From Candidatus Poribacteria bacterium (GTDB lineage Bacteria > Poribacteria > WGA-4E > WGA-3G), in the NCBI GenBank assembly GCA_022827625.1, contig JAJEIE010000022.1, positions 88,293 through 152,292 on the forward strand: a stretch of DNA of 64,000 bases, written 5' to 3'. Below the pieces are notes generated by a model. It was not told the DNA's origin. It saw only the letters and a list, made by a program, of their open reading frames with translations, and did not search any database. The stretch's first letter is position 1. Each line of letters starts with the position of its first letter. The translations under genes were made by a program, and so were the position numbers. Of the stretch, positions 54,681-63,400 are shown piece by piece.

Positions 54681-54953
54681 CTAACTACCGGCTGCCATCA
54701 GGGTGTGCAATTTGCGGTTGAGTCTGGACTTTTGACGATTCGCTGTTCCTTTTTTGATAACGCCTTTACCGGCGGCTCTATCCAAGAGACTTGCTATATT
54801 CCTGCACAATTCCTGTGCGACTTCAACATTGCCTTCACTGAGTGCTGTCTCTGTCTGTTTGAGGACTGTCCGCAGCGTCGCTTTACGATGTCGGTTGCGT
54901 ATGCGTTTCTTTTCGTCCGCACGGGCGTGTTTCTTTGCAGATTGTCTATGCAA
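54681..54953 (-). CDS. rpsT: 30S ribosomal protein S20
   Basis: The 90-residue, strongly basic helical protein matches S20: SAKKHARADEKKRIRNRHRK, then LLDRAAGKGVIKKGTANRQK and SRLNRKL. It binds 16S rRNA early in 30S assembly. The start is TTG 54953 with AAAAGGAG about nine bases upstream; E. coli rpsT also begins with UUG, where it is part of autoregulation. A structured leader and a promoter are visible upstream (54979-55067). Confidence 0.95.
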   Translation of the reverse strand: MHRQSAKKHARADEKKRIRNRHRKATLRTVLKQTETALSEGNVEVAQELCRNIASLLDRAAGKGVIKKGTANRQKSRLNRKLHTLMAAGS

Positions 54954-54978
54954 AACTGATACTCCTTTTAAGAACTTA

Positions 54979-55026
54979 TCACCTCAATAATCCCACAGAC
55001 TATCGAGGTGTTGAATATCCTTCAAC
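54979..55026 (-). promoter_or_regulatory. structured leader of rpsT mRNA
   Basis: Two adjacent stem-loops lie in the leader. One has arms CACCTCAATA and TATCGAGGTG (one mismatch, 54980-55010). The other is GTTGAA-GGATA-TTCAAC. They lie between the promoter and the TTG start and could serve S20 feedback control. Confidence 0.5.
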
Positions 55027-55038
55027 AGTGTGTACTTA

Positions 55039-55067
55039 ATGATACCATAAAATATGGGGTTTGTCTA
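55039..55067 (-). promoter_or_regulatory. rpsT promoter
   Basis: On the minus strand TAGACA (55067-55062) and TATCAT (55044-55039) have a 17-base spacer, about 90 bases before the start. Confidence 0.65.
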
Positions 55068-55142
55068 CTTTTTTTCTTTCGGTGTCAGTCAGCAGGGCAA
55101 CTTAGTGGTTTGTGGATTTTGTTGTGAAAACCTCACCAGCGT

Positions 55143-55165
55143 CACAAACTAAAAGTTTGTGCTAT
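55143..55165 (-). repeat. hairpin of the CACAAACT family
   Basis: Arms CACAAACT (55143-55150) and AGTTTGTG (55154-55161) with loop AAA. The arms are the same as in the GTAG hairpin at 32106-32129. The 5' foot on the minus strand is TATAG in place of GTAG. The rest of the 54954-55277 gap is AT-rich and shows no gene. Confidence 0.65.
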
Positions 55166-55277
55166 AACACATTCGCGAATGTCCATTTAAGGACTTTCTT
55201 GAAAAAAAACGAAACTAACCTTAAACTTTTTTGCACTCGCGTATATATAATAAAATAGGACATTAGGAAAGATATGT

Positions 55278-55343
55278 ATGAGTTCACAAACACCAGATAC
55301 CGAAGCGATTTACCTTGAGATAGATCACACAAATAAGGAATAG
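55278..55343 (+). CDS. possible 21-residue leader or small protein
   Basis: ATG 55278 follows AGGAAAGATATGT and encodes MSSQTPDTEAIYLEIDHTNK plus E. Its last codons contain the AAGGA that serves the STAS gene, which starts five bases after the stop. It may be a translated leader, a truncated gene or chance. Nothing in its sequence points to a function. Confidence 0.35.
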   Translation: MSSQTPDTEAIYLEIDHTNKE

Positions 55344-55347
55344 TATC

Positions 55348-55704
55348 ATGGCAACTGAAATTCGTTATCAAAACGGCGTTATCATCGTCGAACCCCATGG
55401 CAAGATCGTCGGAAAGAGCGTCAGAAATTTGCAGACAGTCATTTTACCAGAAGTCAAGGCGTTCGATCGACCTCACATCCTCATCAACCTTGAGCATGCC
55501 CGTCAGATGAACTCGTCAGGCTTAGGCATCCTCATGCAAGCCTACGCTATTACCAAACGTAAGGGCGGGCGTATGGGGATCATCCATGTCGGCAGACACA
55601 TCAAAAACCTACTCGTTTTGAGTCGACTGACGAGTCTCTTTGAGCACTTCGATAACGAGGCGGATGCCGTTTACGCACTCTCGGCAGATTCGCAAACTGT
55701 ATAG
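55348..55704 (+). CDS. STAS-domain anti-sigma factor antagonist-like protein
   Basis: The 118-residue single STAS domain resembles SpoIIAA/RsbV: ETRYQNGVIIVEPHGKIVGK-like start (IRYQNGVIIVEPHGKIVG), and the phosphorylation region MNSSGLGILMQAYAITKRKG with the acceptor serine. Such proteins free a sigma factor by binding its anti-sigma kinase. No kinase or phosphatase gene is adjacent, but a sigma-like gene lies 0.7 kb downstream. AAGGA is eight bases before the ATG. Confidence 0.88.
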   Translation: MATEIRYQNGVIIVEPHGKIVGKSVRNLQTVILPEVKAFDRPHILINLEHARQMNSSGLGILMQAYAITKRKGGRMGIIHVGRHIKNLLVLSRLTSLFEHFDNEADAVYALSADSQTV

Positions 55705-55767
55705 AGCCTTACGTTCAAAAGGGACGCTTTTGCCTTGACGCGCCCCTTATGGAGAAATAGTTGCAGT

Positions 55768-56184
55768 ATGAGGCCCGTCGATGAGCCGCTTCAAGAGACA
55801 AGCCCTGCTCCTGATAAACAGGTGTCTTCCAAAGAAGATTTCATACCGGGTTTCCATCCATTCAAGGATGACCCAGACAATCTGAGTCCACACAATCCAT
55901 TAGTCAGGAAGTTCGGGAATATTCCAGAGGTCCGCACCTATATCCGGCTTCAGCAAAAATTTAGAAGCGGCCCCGGACTTAACATTGATGAGGCAATAGC
56001 ACTCTATACCGCAGAAGTTTTCCTCTATGGCACCCCTGAAGCAAAGAGATCGTTGAAACAGTTCAAAAAGGACAAAGCGCGATACCAAAGACAGGGAATC
56101 CCGATGGGCAGCATTGTCATGCGCTGGAACGTCAAAACCGATCCGAGTGATGAAAAGGCTACCGCAACCGAAGCGAAAAATTGA
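55768..56184 (+). CDS. unknown 138-residue protein
   Basis: I do not recognise this protein. The ATG at 55768 (MRPVDEPLQETSPAPDKQVS) is chosen over TTG 55735; GGAG lies rather far upstream. The N-terminal ~45 residues are disordered and Pro/Asp-rich. The core LVRKFGNIPEVRTYIRLQQK and IDEAIALYTAEVFLYGTPEA looks helical, followed by a basic stretch KRSLKQFKKDKARYQRQG. It is soluble, with no signal peptide. Its place between the STAS gene and the sigma-like gene hints at a role in the same regulatory unit. Confidence 0.65.
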   Translation: MRPVDEPLQETSPAPDKQVSSKEDFIPGFHPFKDDPDNLSPHNPLVRKFGNIPEVRTYIRLQQKFRSGPGLNIDEAIALYTAEVFLYGTPEAKRSLKQFKKDKARYQRQGIPMGSIVMRWNVKTDPSDEKATATEAKN

Positions 56185-56435
56185 AGGTGAACAATAATGT
56201 TGAACATCTCAACGCTGCTCAAATCAATACTTCTTACGGAAATATTTGCTCACGGGTATCCCCGAAATAGATGCACATCTACAGGCGGAAAAATAAAAGT
56301 AAGAGAGATAAAAAACTCGGATAAAAAAGTGTTGTTTTTTTTTATTTGTGCTACAATAATCCATAAGTTTCATTATAGTGGATAGTAGGTTGTGCGTATC
56401 TCTTAACTCACAACCCATAACCGAAAGGAGTTATT

Positions 56436-57104
56436 ATGAAACTCAAATGTCAACAACCCAATGCCAATTGCCCACCCTATCACCACGAAGGGCGTTTCAT
56501 CGCCGATAATGCCACGATCTGCGGTTTGCGCCCGGATATGAAACGGTGTGCGCGGTGCATTGCCTTTCAGTCTCCTCGGTCCCCTGACTTCAGTGATGAC
56601 TTAGAGCAGTTCGCTGCGATAACGCTTATTGAAAAGGGGCCCGCCTACGATCCATTTCACGAGAGTCGTGCGAGTTTTGGGACGTTCATCCGTCCGCATA
56701 TCTGCTTGCGTCTGATGAATGAGAAGAAACGGGAAGTGAAGTATCAAGGTCGGATGGATTTCACTTCAGGTCCTGGAGAGGCTTTCTCTAGGGCGGATGA
56801 CGACTTCCCTCAAGGCGTATCTGCGATAGAGACATATCCTGACTCGGGAGCCGCACATTTTACGGAGGTGGTCGCAGATGCGGCGGCACGCGAAGATTTT
56901 TTCGATGCCCTGCCGGAACTCGTTGCGTGTCTAACGCCGCGTGAACGCCAAGTTTTTGAATACCTTCGCACGGATGTGTCTCCGACCGCGATTGCTGCGC
57001 TACTGAAGTTGAGTAAAGGTCGCGTGAGCCAGTTGAGAAAGCAGGTGATAGAGAAACTCAGCGAAAAATGTCAAAAACGGGGATGGAGGTCCGAATCGAT
57101 TTAA
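56436..57104 (+). CDS. sigma-70-like regulator with N-terminal Cys/His cluster
   Basis: The 222-residue protein follows AAAGGAG. Residues 1-45 hold C5, C12, H16, H17, C29, C38 and C41, a possible zinc or Fe-S site. Residues 55-105 (DLEQFAAITLIEKGPAYDPF, FGTFIRPHICLRLMNEKKRE) resemble a shortened sigma region 2. Residues ~165-210 are a region 4 helix-turn-helix: LTPRERQVFEYLRTDVSPTA then ALLKLSKGRVSQLRKQVIEK. It could be an ECF-like sigma factor with a sensing head or a LuxR-like regulator. An intrinsic terminator follows. Confidence 0.75.
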   Translation: MKLKCQQPNANCPPYHHEGRFIADNATICGLRPDMKRCARCIAFQSPRSPDFSDDLEQFAAITLIEKGPAYDPFHESRASFGTFIRPHICLRLMNEKKREVKYQGRMDFTSGPGEAFSRADDDFPQGVSAIETYPDSGAAHFTEVVADAAAREDFFDALPELVACLTPRERQVFEYLRTDVSPTAIAALLKLSKGRVSQLRKQVIEKLSEKCQKRGWRSESI

Positions 57105-57135
57105 CTTATGGAACATCTGAAAAAAGAGACGAAAC

Positions 57136-57187
57136 GCCCTATTCGCTGACGGAAAAACCTTCTGAAAATGTGAATAGGGCTTTTTTT
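57136..57187 (+). terminator. intrinsic terminator after the sigma-like gene
   Basis: Perfect nine-base arms GCCCTATTC (57136-57144) and GAATAGGGC (57172-57180) are followed by seven T. The 27-base loop is long but the T-run and stem are clear. Confidence 0.75.
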
Positions 57188-57271
57188 AAACAAAAAACGA
57201 AAACAAGCACCTGTTCCCTAACCCATTATAGTAAAGTCCACAATCATTTTCATACGCTGCGCGGATCAAGA

Positions 57272-57294
57272 GGGCGGGGAGACCCCGCCCCTAC
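57272..57294 (-). repeat. REP-like GTAG hairpin, GC-rich
   Basis: On the minus strand GTAG is followed by GGGCGGGG-TCT-CCCCGCCC, a perfect eight-base stem. The rest of the 57188-57446 gap holds no gene. Confidence 0.7.
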
Positions 57295-57446
57295 GGATGT
57301 GTCAGGTGGCCCCACTATTATGAAGTGCTCACATATTTTGGGAAACTCTTATATCTCGACTCTCCACCTGAAATCTCCGTTGATTTCTCCCCCAAAAAGC
57401 GGTAAAATATTTAACAAAATATAGAAATGAAAAGGAGTTCCCTTTA

Positions 57447-59213
57447 ATGATACGACCACTGGTTCTGTTAATTTTTGCACTCGGCGTTGGAGTCTGCGCC
57501 GCTGTAGCGGCACCTTCAGATGCACCCGACACACCCCCATGGAAACCCATAGGAAAATACACACACCCCGACATTCAAGAGAGTTCCGGTATCGTTACAA
57601 GCCAGCAGTTTGAAGGTGTTTATTGGACACTCAACGACTCCGGCAACCCTGCGACACTTTACGCTACAAAAATAGATGGTGAATTAATTCAAGAGATCGC
57701 TGTGCGTGGCTCAAACAACTTCGACTGGGAAGCACTCGGTATCGACTCACAAAACCGACTTTGGATCGGTGAAATTGGTAATAATAGTAGATTACGGCAA
57801 GATTTGAAGGTGATAGTTGTCTCAGAACCCGACCCATTCAAAGACACAGAGGTGGAGGTCATCGCGAGCTACCCGTATCAATACCCTAACGAGAACGTGG
57901 ATGCTGAAGGACTCTTTATTGTGGGCGGCATCCCTTACATCGTCTCTAAGGAACGAGAACGCGCCGTGCTTTACCGGTTTCCGACTCTGGAACCTGACGT
58001 GAAACAGGTTTTGGTGCGTGTCGGTGAATTCGCTGAAGCACAATTCATAACAGGTGCCGGATTATCAGAAGACGGGACGCGGCTTGCTGTCTGTACTTAC
58101 GACACGCTCTGGGTATATAACGGTGTAGCGAACGATTTAGCAGAAATGATCCAAGGCACACCGTGGCACTTACCGCACAGTTTTAGCGGGGAAGCTGTCT
58201 GTTTTGATGGCTACGATCTCGTTCTCACAAACGAGGGGCGCGACCTTTACCGTCTGCCACAATTTTGGTACGAGAAAGAGTTTCCACTGCCTCCAAAAGA
58301 CACACAATCAATGGCTTTGCACCAAGGAAGAGAACATAGCTTAGCAGCTGAAATAGAAACGTACCGCGCAGCAGGGATAGATATAGGTGGGAGCCATACT
58401 GTACTGACAGAGGTAATTGCCGAAGCAGAACCCTCCTTAACGGTTCCAATTGAAGTCCTACACGAAGATATTTATAGAATTGATGTGATGTTAACGCATG
58501 GCCCGGAATACGGACAGGTTGAACTCCATGCAAACGGCACTGTGGTCGGGACACCTTACGATTGCTATGCCGCTGAACTGACAGCCGGGACGTTGGTTTC
58601 GTTTGGGTCGACACCGTTGAACGCTGGAACGAACCACATCAAGTTTGGCATCGTCGGAAAGGCAGATGCGGCGACAGGCTACAAAATCGGTATCGATTCT
58701 TATCAGGTCCCGCACGCTTCACCGCTTGTTAAACACTACATGATACTGGGTCCGTTTCCCAGGACAGATGTTGAGACGATTGACAAGACGTTGACTCCGG
58801 GAAATCGGTTGGATCTGAAGGCAACTTACACAGATATGCATGGCAGAGCGATTGAGTGGCGGGAAGCAACGACAGTCGGAGACGGTTTCCTCAATTTAGG
58901 CACAAATCTTGGTTTTGAGTCGGCAGCCGTTGGATATGCGCTGGTATATATCTACGCACCGGAAGCGACTGATTCTGTATTATTGCTCGGCAGTGATGAC
59001 GGTGCAACTGTGTGGTTGAACGGCTCCGAAATCTACCGAATCGACGCGAATCGTCCTCCAATACCGGATGAAGATGCCGTGCCGTGTCGACTCAATGCCG
59101 GTTGGAACGAGGTCTTGTGTAAAGTCAGTCAAGAGGGTTGGGGTTGGGGACTCTACCTACGGTTTACGGATGTAGATGGGGTTCTTAAGTATAACATCCG
59201 ACCGGAAGAATAA
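57447..59213 (+). CDS. secreted beta-propeller-like protein with C-terminal sandwich domain
   Basis: The 588-residue product has a signal peptide (MIRPLVLLIFALGVGVCAAV, cleaved near VAA). Residues ~30-300 look like a propeller: ESSGIVTSQQFEGVYWTLND, NFDWEALGIDSQNRLWIGEI, ENVDAEGLFIVGGIPYIVSK, TGAGLSEDGTRLAVCTYDTL. The rest is beta-rich, ending in a PA14/jelly-roll-like block YIYAPEATDSVLLLGSDDGA, TVWLNGSEIYR and NAGWNEVLCKVSQEGWGWGL. AAAAGGAG precedes the ATG. It is probably extracellular or periplasmic and binds sugars or ions; no enzyme motif is certain. Confidence 0.78.
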   Translation: MIRPLVLLIFALGVGVCAAVAAPSDAPDTPPWKPIGKYTHPDIQESSGIVTSQQFEGVYWTLNDSGNPATLYATKIDGELIQEIAVRGSNNFDWEALGIDSQNRLWIGEIGNNSRLRQDLKVIVVSEPDPFKDTEVEVIASYPYQYPNENVDAEGLFIVGGIPYIVSKERERAVLYRFPTLEPDVKQVLVRVGEFAEAQFITGAGLSEDGTRLAVCTYDTLWVYNGVANDLAEMIQGTPWHLPHSFSGEAVCFDGYDLVLTNEGRDLYRLPQFWYEKEFPLPPKDTQSMALHQGREHSLAAEIETYRAAGIDIGGSHTVLTEVIAEAEPSLTVPIEVLHEDIYRIDVMLTHGPEYGQVELHANGTVVGTPYDCYAAELTAGTLVSFGSTPLNAGTNHIKFGIVGKADAATGYKIGIDSYQVPHASPLVKHYMILGPFPRTDVETIDKTLTPGNRLDLKATYTDMHGRAIEWREATTVGDGFLNLGTNLGFESAAVGYALVYIYAPEATDSVLLLGSDDGATVWLNGSEIYRIDANRPPIPDEDAVPCRLNAGWNEVLCKVSQEGWGWGLYLRFTDVDGVLKYNIRPEE

Positions 59214-59253
59214 GCGAAACCATTCTGGATTATTATTTCTGAAACTTTTGGGA

Positions 59254-60393
59254 CTATTGGCAGATTTCAGCAATCAAGGTATCTAAATTCACGAATTTGA
59301 CTCGGATACCGTTATAGTCCCTTGTGAACGGGCGGTTTATGTCATGGACGACGACGAAATTTTCACCATCTGGATATTGTCTGCGGAATGCCAGTACGGC
59401 GCGCGGCGAAAATCCTGAAGCGGCCCACTTGCACTCAATACTGATCGGTATATTCTGACGGTGTGCGAGCACGAAATCAATTTCATGCTCTCTTTTATTA
59501 CGCCAATATCGGATCTCACGAGATTGCGTGTACGCCATAATCTCATTGAGAACAAAGTGTTCCCACAGCGAACCGAGGTCCTCTTGCCGCAGCTGCGTCC
59601 ATCCTCGGTAATAGCAGACAAATCCAGTGTCGAATCCATACACTTTTGGCGCAGCGACAATCTCGGTTGCACGATGCGTACTGAAAGGACGGATGATGTG
59701 CACGACAAAAGTCGCCTCCAGAATGGAGAGATAGTTTGATATGGTCGTGCGACTTACCTCGCAGGGACGGGCAAAGCGCGAGGCTTCAAAGACCCCACCA
59801 CTCTGTGCCATGAGGAACTCAGTGAATTTCTGAAAAGAATACCGGCGTTCCAGTCGAAAAAGTTCTTGGATATCTTTTGCCCAGTAGGCATCTACCCACT
59901 CTTGAAATTCAGGCTCAGGGGGTTCATCCTCAAGAAAGAACGGGGGTAATCCACCGTGCAACAGACGGTGGGGAATGTCTATCCGGTCAAAAGCCTTGAG
60001 GTCTGCCTTTATAATTGGCGTCAACCACAATTCAGACTTACGTCCTGTAAGCGTATCCCGAAATTTTGTACTTGCACCAAGTGTTGATGAACCTGTGGCG
60101 ACTATCTGAATCTGTGGATAATGATCGGCGGCAATTTTCAGCAATTCCGATGGATTTGGTAGCCGATGGATTTCATCAAGCACAATCCGTCCATTACCGA
60201 TGCTGTCCAAAAATGCCTCTGGGTCGTCCATCAAGCGTCTGACGCGCGGTAATTCACAATCGAAGTACTCAATGTTGGCAAGGGTTTGGCACAAGCATGT
60301 TTTGCCGACACGTCGTACCCCGGATAACCATACGACTGAACGGCGTTCCCAAGCGGTTTCGATTCGGTTGTGCCAAAATTCTCTATTTATCAT
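59254..60393 (-). CDS. AAA ATPase with DUF4143 domain
   Basis: The 379-residue protein of the AAA_14/DUF4143 group has Walker A GVRRVGKTCL (G25 to K31-T32), Walker B GRIVLDEIHRLP, sensor-like VATGSSTLG, and a C-terminal PD-(D/E)xK-like part (KREHEIDFVLAHRQ, ISIECKWAASG). The start is set at ATG 60393 (MINREFWHNR); longer GTG or ATG forms would run into the large palindrome. No Shine-Dalgarno site is seen. The family is widespread, often transferred, and of uncertain function. It lies downstream of ileS on the same strand but probably has its own control region. Confidence 0.85.
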   Translation of the reverse strand: MINREFWHNRIETAWERRSVVWLSGVRRVGKTCLCQTLANIEYFDCELPRVRRLMDDPEAFLDSIGNGRIVLDEIHRLPNPSELLKIAADHYPQIQIVATGSSTLGASTKFRDTLTGRKSELWLTPIIKADLKAFDRIDIPHRLLHGGLPPFFLEDEPPEPEFQEWVDAYWAKDIQELFRLERRYSFQKFTEFLMAQSGGVFEASRFARPCEVSRTTISNYLSILEATFVVHIIRPFSTHRATEIVAAPKVYGFDTGFVCYYRGWTQLRQEDLGSLWEHFVLNEIMAYTQSREIRYWRNKREHEIDFVLAHRQNIPISIECKWAASGFSPRAVLAFRRQYPDGENFVVVHDINRPFTRDYNGIRVKFVNLDTLIAEICQ

Positions 60394-60405
60394 ACATCTA
60401 TGGTA

Positions 60406-60478
60406 ACACATAGTGCTACTATGTGCAAGTAGAGTTGCATATAGTAGCACTATGTGTCAAGTCCACTTGCATATAGTA
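60406..60478 (-). promoter_or_regulatory. large palindrome and direct repeat before the AAA/DUF4143 gene
   Basis: Arms 60406-60428 and 60435-60457 are 23 bases each with one mismatch, around GTAGAG. Each arm holds a smaller palindrome CATAGT-GCT-ACTATG-like. TTGCATATAGTA occurs at 60435-60446 and again at 60467-60478, 32 bases apart. This is a candidate operator for the downstream gene. Confidence 0.65.
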
Positions 60479-60489
60479 CGGTTTTCTAC

Positions 60490-63400
60490 TTAGACTTGCT
60501 CAACGCTTAGGGTTGCGGGTTCGCCGTTGAGTTTCTGTGCGACAATAAATGCGTTTCCGCTCGGAGACTCAACAACAGTTGTCGTTAAGGTCTCTTGCAG
60601 AATATAATCCCGATGCACCTGAAATGCCTCTTCAACAAGCGATGACGATGTTTCGAGACTGAGCTTAATCCGATCCGAGACGTTGAAATCGGCATCTTTG
60701 CGCATATTCTGGATCTTGTTGACGAGTTCGCGTGCTAAGCCTTCAAGCATCAGTTCGTGTGTCAGTTCCGTCGACAATGCGACGAATTTCCGGGCATCTA
60801 CTTCCACAAAGAAACCCTCTCGGTTCTGCGTCTGTACGTCTATGTCTGACTGCTCAAGGGTGTACGTCTCTCCGTCTGCTTCAACCTGTAAACTGCCAGT
60901 AGTTTCCAGTTCCGACTTCAGTTGCATTGCATCTGCGGTCGCGAGTGCCTTCGCGATGGCTTGCACGCCTTTGCCGTACTTCGGTCCCAACGTTCTGAAG
61001 TTCGGCTTGAGTGTCACCTGTGCGAATGCGTCCAGATTCTCTACGAAGGCGATAGCCTTGACATTGAGTTCATCGTGGATGAGTTCAGACAGGCGGTTAA
61101 CGGTCTCTTTTTCTGCATCGGAGAGCCCTCCAAGAGTGAACTCAGCGAGCGGTTGACGTGTTTTAATGCCTGATTTGTTGCGTGCGGCATGCCCCATGCT
61201 GATGACCTCGCGTGTGAACACCATATCGGTTTCGAGTTGTGCGTCTTTGAACGGAGCATCTGCGACCGGATACTCGGCAAGATGGACACTCGGTGGTGCG
61301 TCAGAGTCAAGCGAACACACCAAGTTTCGGTAGAGTTCGTCCGACAGAAATGGCGTAAACGGTGCAGCGAGTTTCGCAACGGTTACGAGCACCTCATAAA
61401 GCGTTGCGTAAGCAGCCTGTTTGTCGGGTCCGGCTTCCGCACCCCAGAAACGGTCACGAGAACGACGGACGTACCAGTTACTGAGGTCGTCCACAAACGC
61501 TTCTATGGCGCGGGGTGCGTTTGTGAGATGGTAACTCTCCATGCTGTCGCGCACACTGTCAATGAGGGTATGGAGACGCGAGAGTATCCATCTGTCCACA
61601 GTAGCACGTTCTGCAACCGGCGGTGCATCTTGCAAGACATCAATCTGCTCCAAGTTAGCATACATAACGAAGAAACTGTAGACGTTGTGAAGGGTTCCCA
61701 TGAACTTCTTCAAAGCTTCATCAATCCCTTCCGGTTTGAAAGTGCGTGGTGTCCACGGTGTGGTTGCAGTGAACATATACCAACGCATCGCATCCGCGCC
61801 TTGCTTGTCGAGAATCGTCCATGGATCTACTGTGTTCCCCCGACTCTTACTCATCTTTTGACCGTCGGGTCCCATAATGAGTTCAAGGCAGAGGCAGTTT
61901 TTGTAAGCCGGTTTATCGTAGAGGAGTGTGCCGGTCGCCAAAAGGCTATAGAACCAACCGCGCGTCTGATCAATGGCTTCGGAGATAAAATCAGGGGGAT
62001 ATGTCTGTTCGAGCATCTCCTTGTTCTCGAAGGGGTAGTGCCACTGTGCCGTGTGTGCACATCCAGAATCGAACCAACAGTCAATTACATCTTGCACGCG
62101 ATGCATTGTACCGCTGCACTTGTCGCAGGTGAGAACAACGTCGTCCACATAGGGACGGTGGAGTTCGATATCGTCTGGAACGTTTGTGCTGAGTTCCTTC
62201 AGTTCGGCGATACTACCGACGCAGTGTTGATGTCCACAGTCATCGCAGACCCAGACGGGTAAGGGTGTTCCCCAATAACGCTCTCGACTCAATCCCCAGT
62301 CGATGTTGTTTTCCAACCAGTTGCCGAACCGTCCGTCCTTGAGATGCTCTGGATACCAGTTGATTTGCTGGTTGTGCTTGAGCATCTGGTCTCGGATGGC
62401 GGTCGTGCGGATAAACCACGATTCACGCGCATAGTAAAGCAGTGGGTTATCACACCGCCAGCAGAACGGATATTGGTGGGTATATTCGGTAGCCTTGAAC
62501 AACAAGCCGCGTTCGTCTAAGTTCTCAATGATTTTCGGATCGGCATCCTTGACGTATTCGCCTGCCCACGGTTCTTTAACCTCTGGAACGAATTTTCCAT
62601 CGGCACCTACTAATTGCACGAGTGGCATGTTATGCTTCTGTCCGATCTCAAAGTCATCTTGCCCGAAAGCGGGTGCGATATGGACCAAGCCGCTCCCCTC
62701 TGTCGTGGTTACGAAATCGGCTGTGACAATGTAGTGGGCTTTTTCCGAGTGCTGCCCACTGTCAAACAACGGTTCGTATTCCCAATTACGGAGGTCTTTA
62801 CCTTTGTAATTTTCGACGACTTTCCAACCCCCCATGCCCCCCTTATCAAGGGAGGTGAGTTCATCACCAAATAGACTGGGTATACACTCTTTCGCGAGGA
62901 TGAGGCGTTGTTCGTTATGTTCAACAGCGACGTAATTGTAATCCTCACCGACAGCGACGGCAACGTTAGATGGTAACGTCCACGGGGTCGTCGTCCAGAC
63001 GAGTAGATAGGTGTTCTCCTGATTTTTCAACGGGAAGCGGACGAAGATTGATGGGTCGGCGACCTCTTGATAGCCGAGCGCAACTTCGTGGCTTGCTAAG
63101 GTTGTGCCGCACCGATAGCAGTAGGGTTGTACCTTATGTCCCTGATATAGGAGTTCCTTATCCCACGCCTGTCGGAGGACCCACCAGACGCTTTCGATGT
63201 AGTCGTTTGACAGTGTGATATAGGCATCATCAAGGTTGACCCAGTACGCAATGCGCTCTGTCATCCGTTGCCAATCCTGTTTATATTCAAACACGTTCTC
63301 TTTACATTTTTCGATAAAGTTCTGAACGCCGTAAGCCTCCAGTTCGGCTTTGTTTTTGATATCGAGTTGTTTTTCGACCTGATATTCAACGGGGAGTCCG

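Noticed and set aside
56197-56385. 62-residue frame after the unknown gene at 55768
   Set aside because: It has a possible ribosome-binding site, but its sequence ends in low-complexity T-rich DNA and shows no domain. I judge it more likely chance than gene.
57068-57424. 118-residue frame overlapping the sigma-like gene end
   Set aside because: It runs through the intrinsic terminator and a REP-like hairpin and has no start signal.
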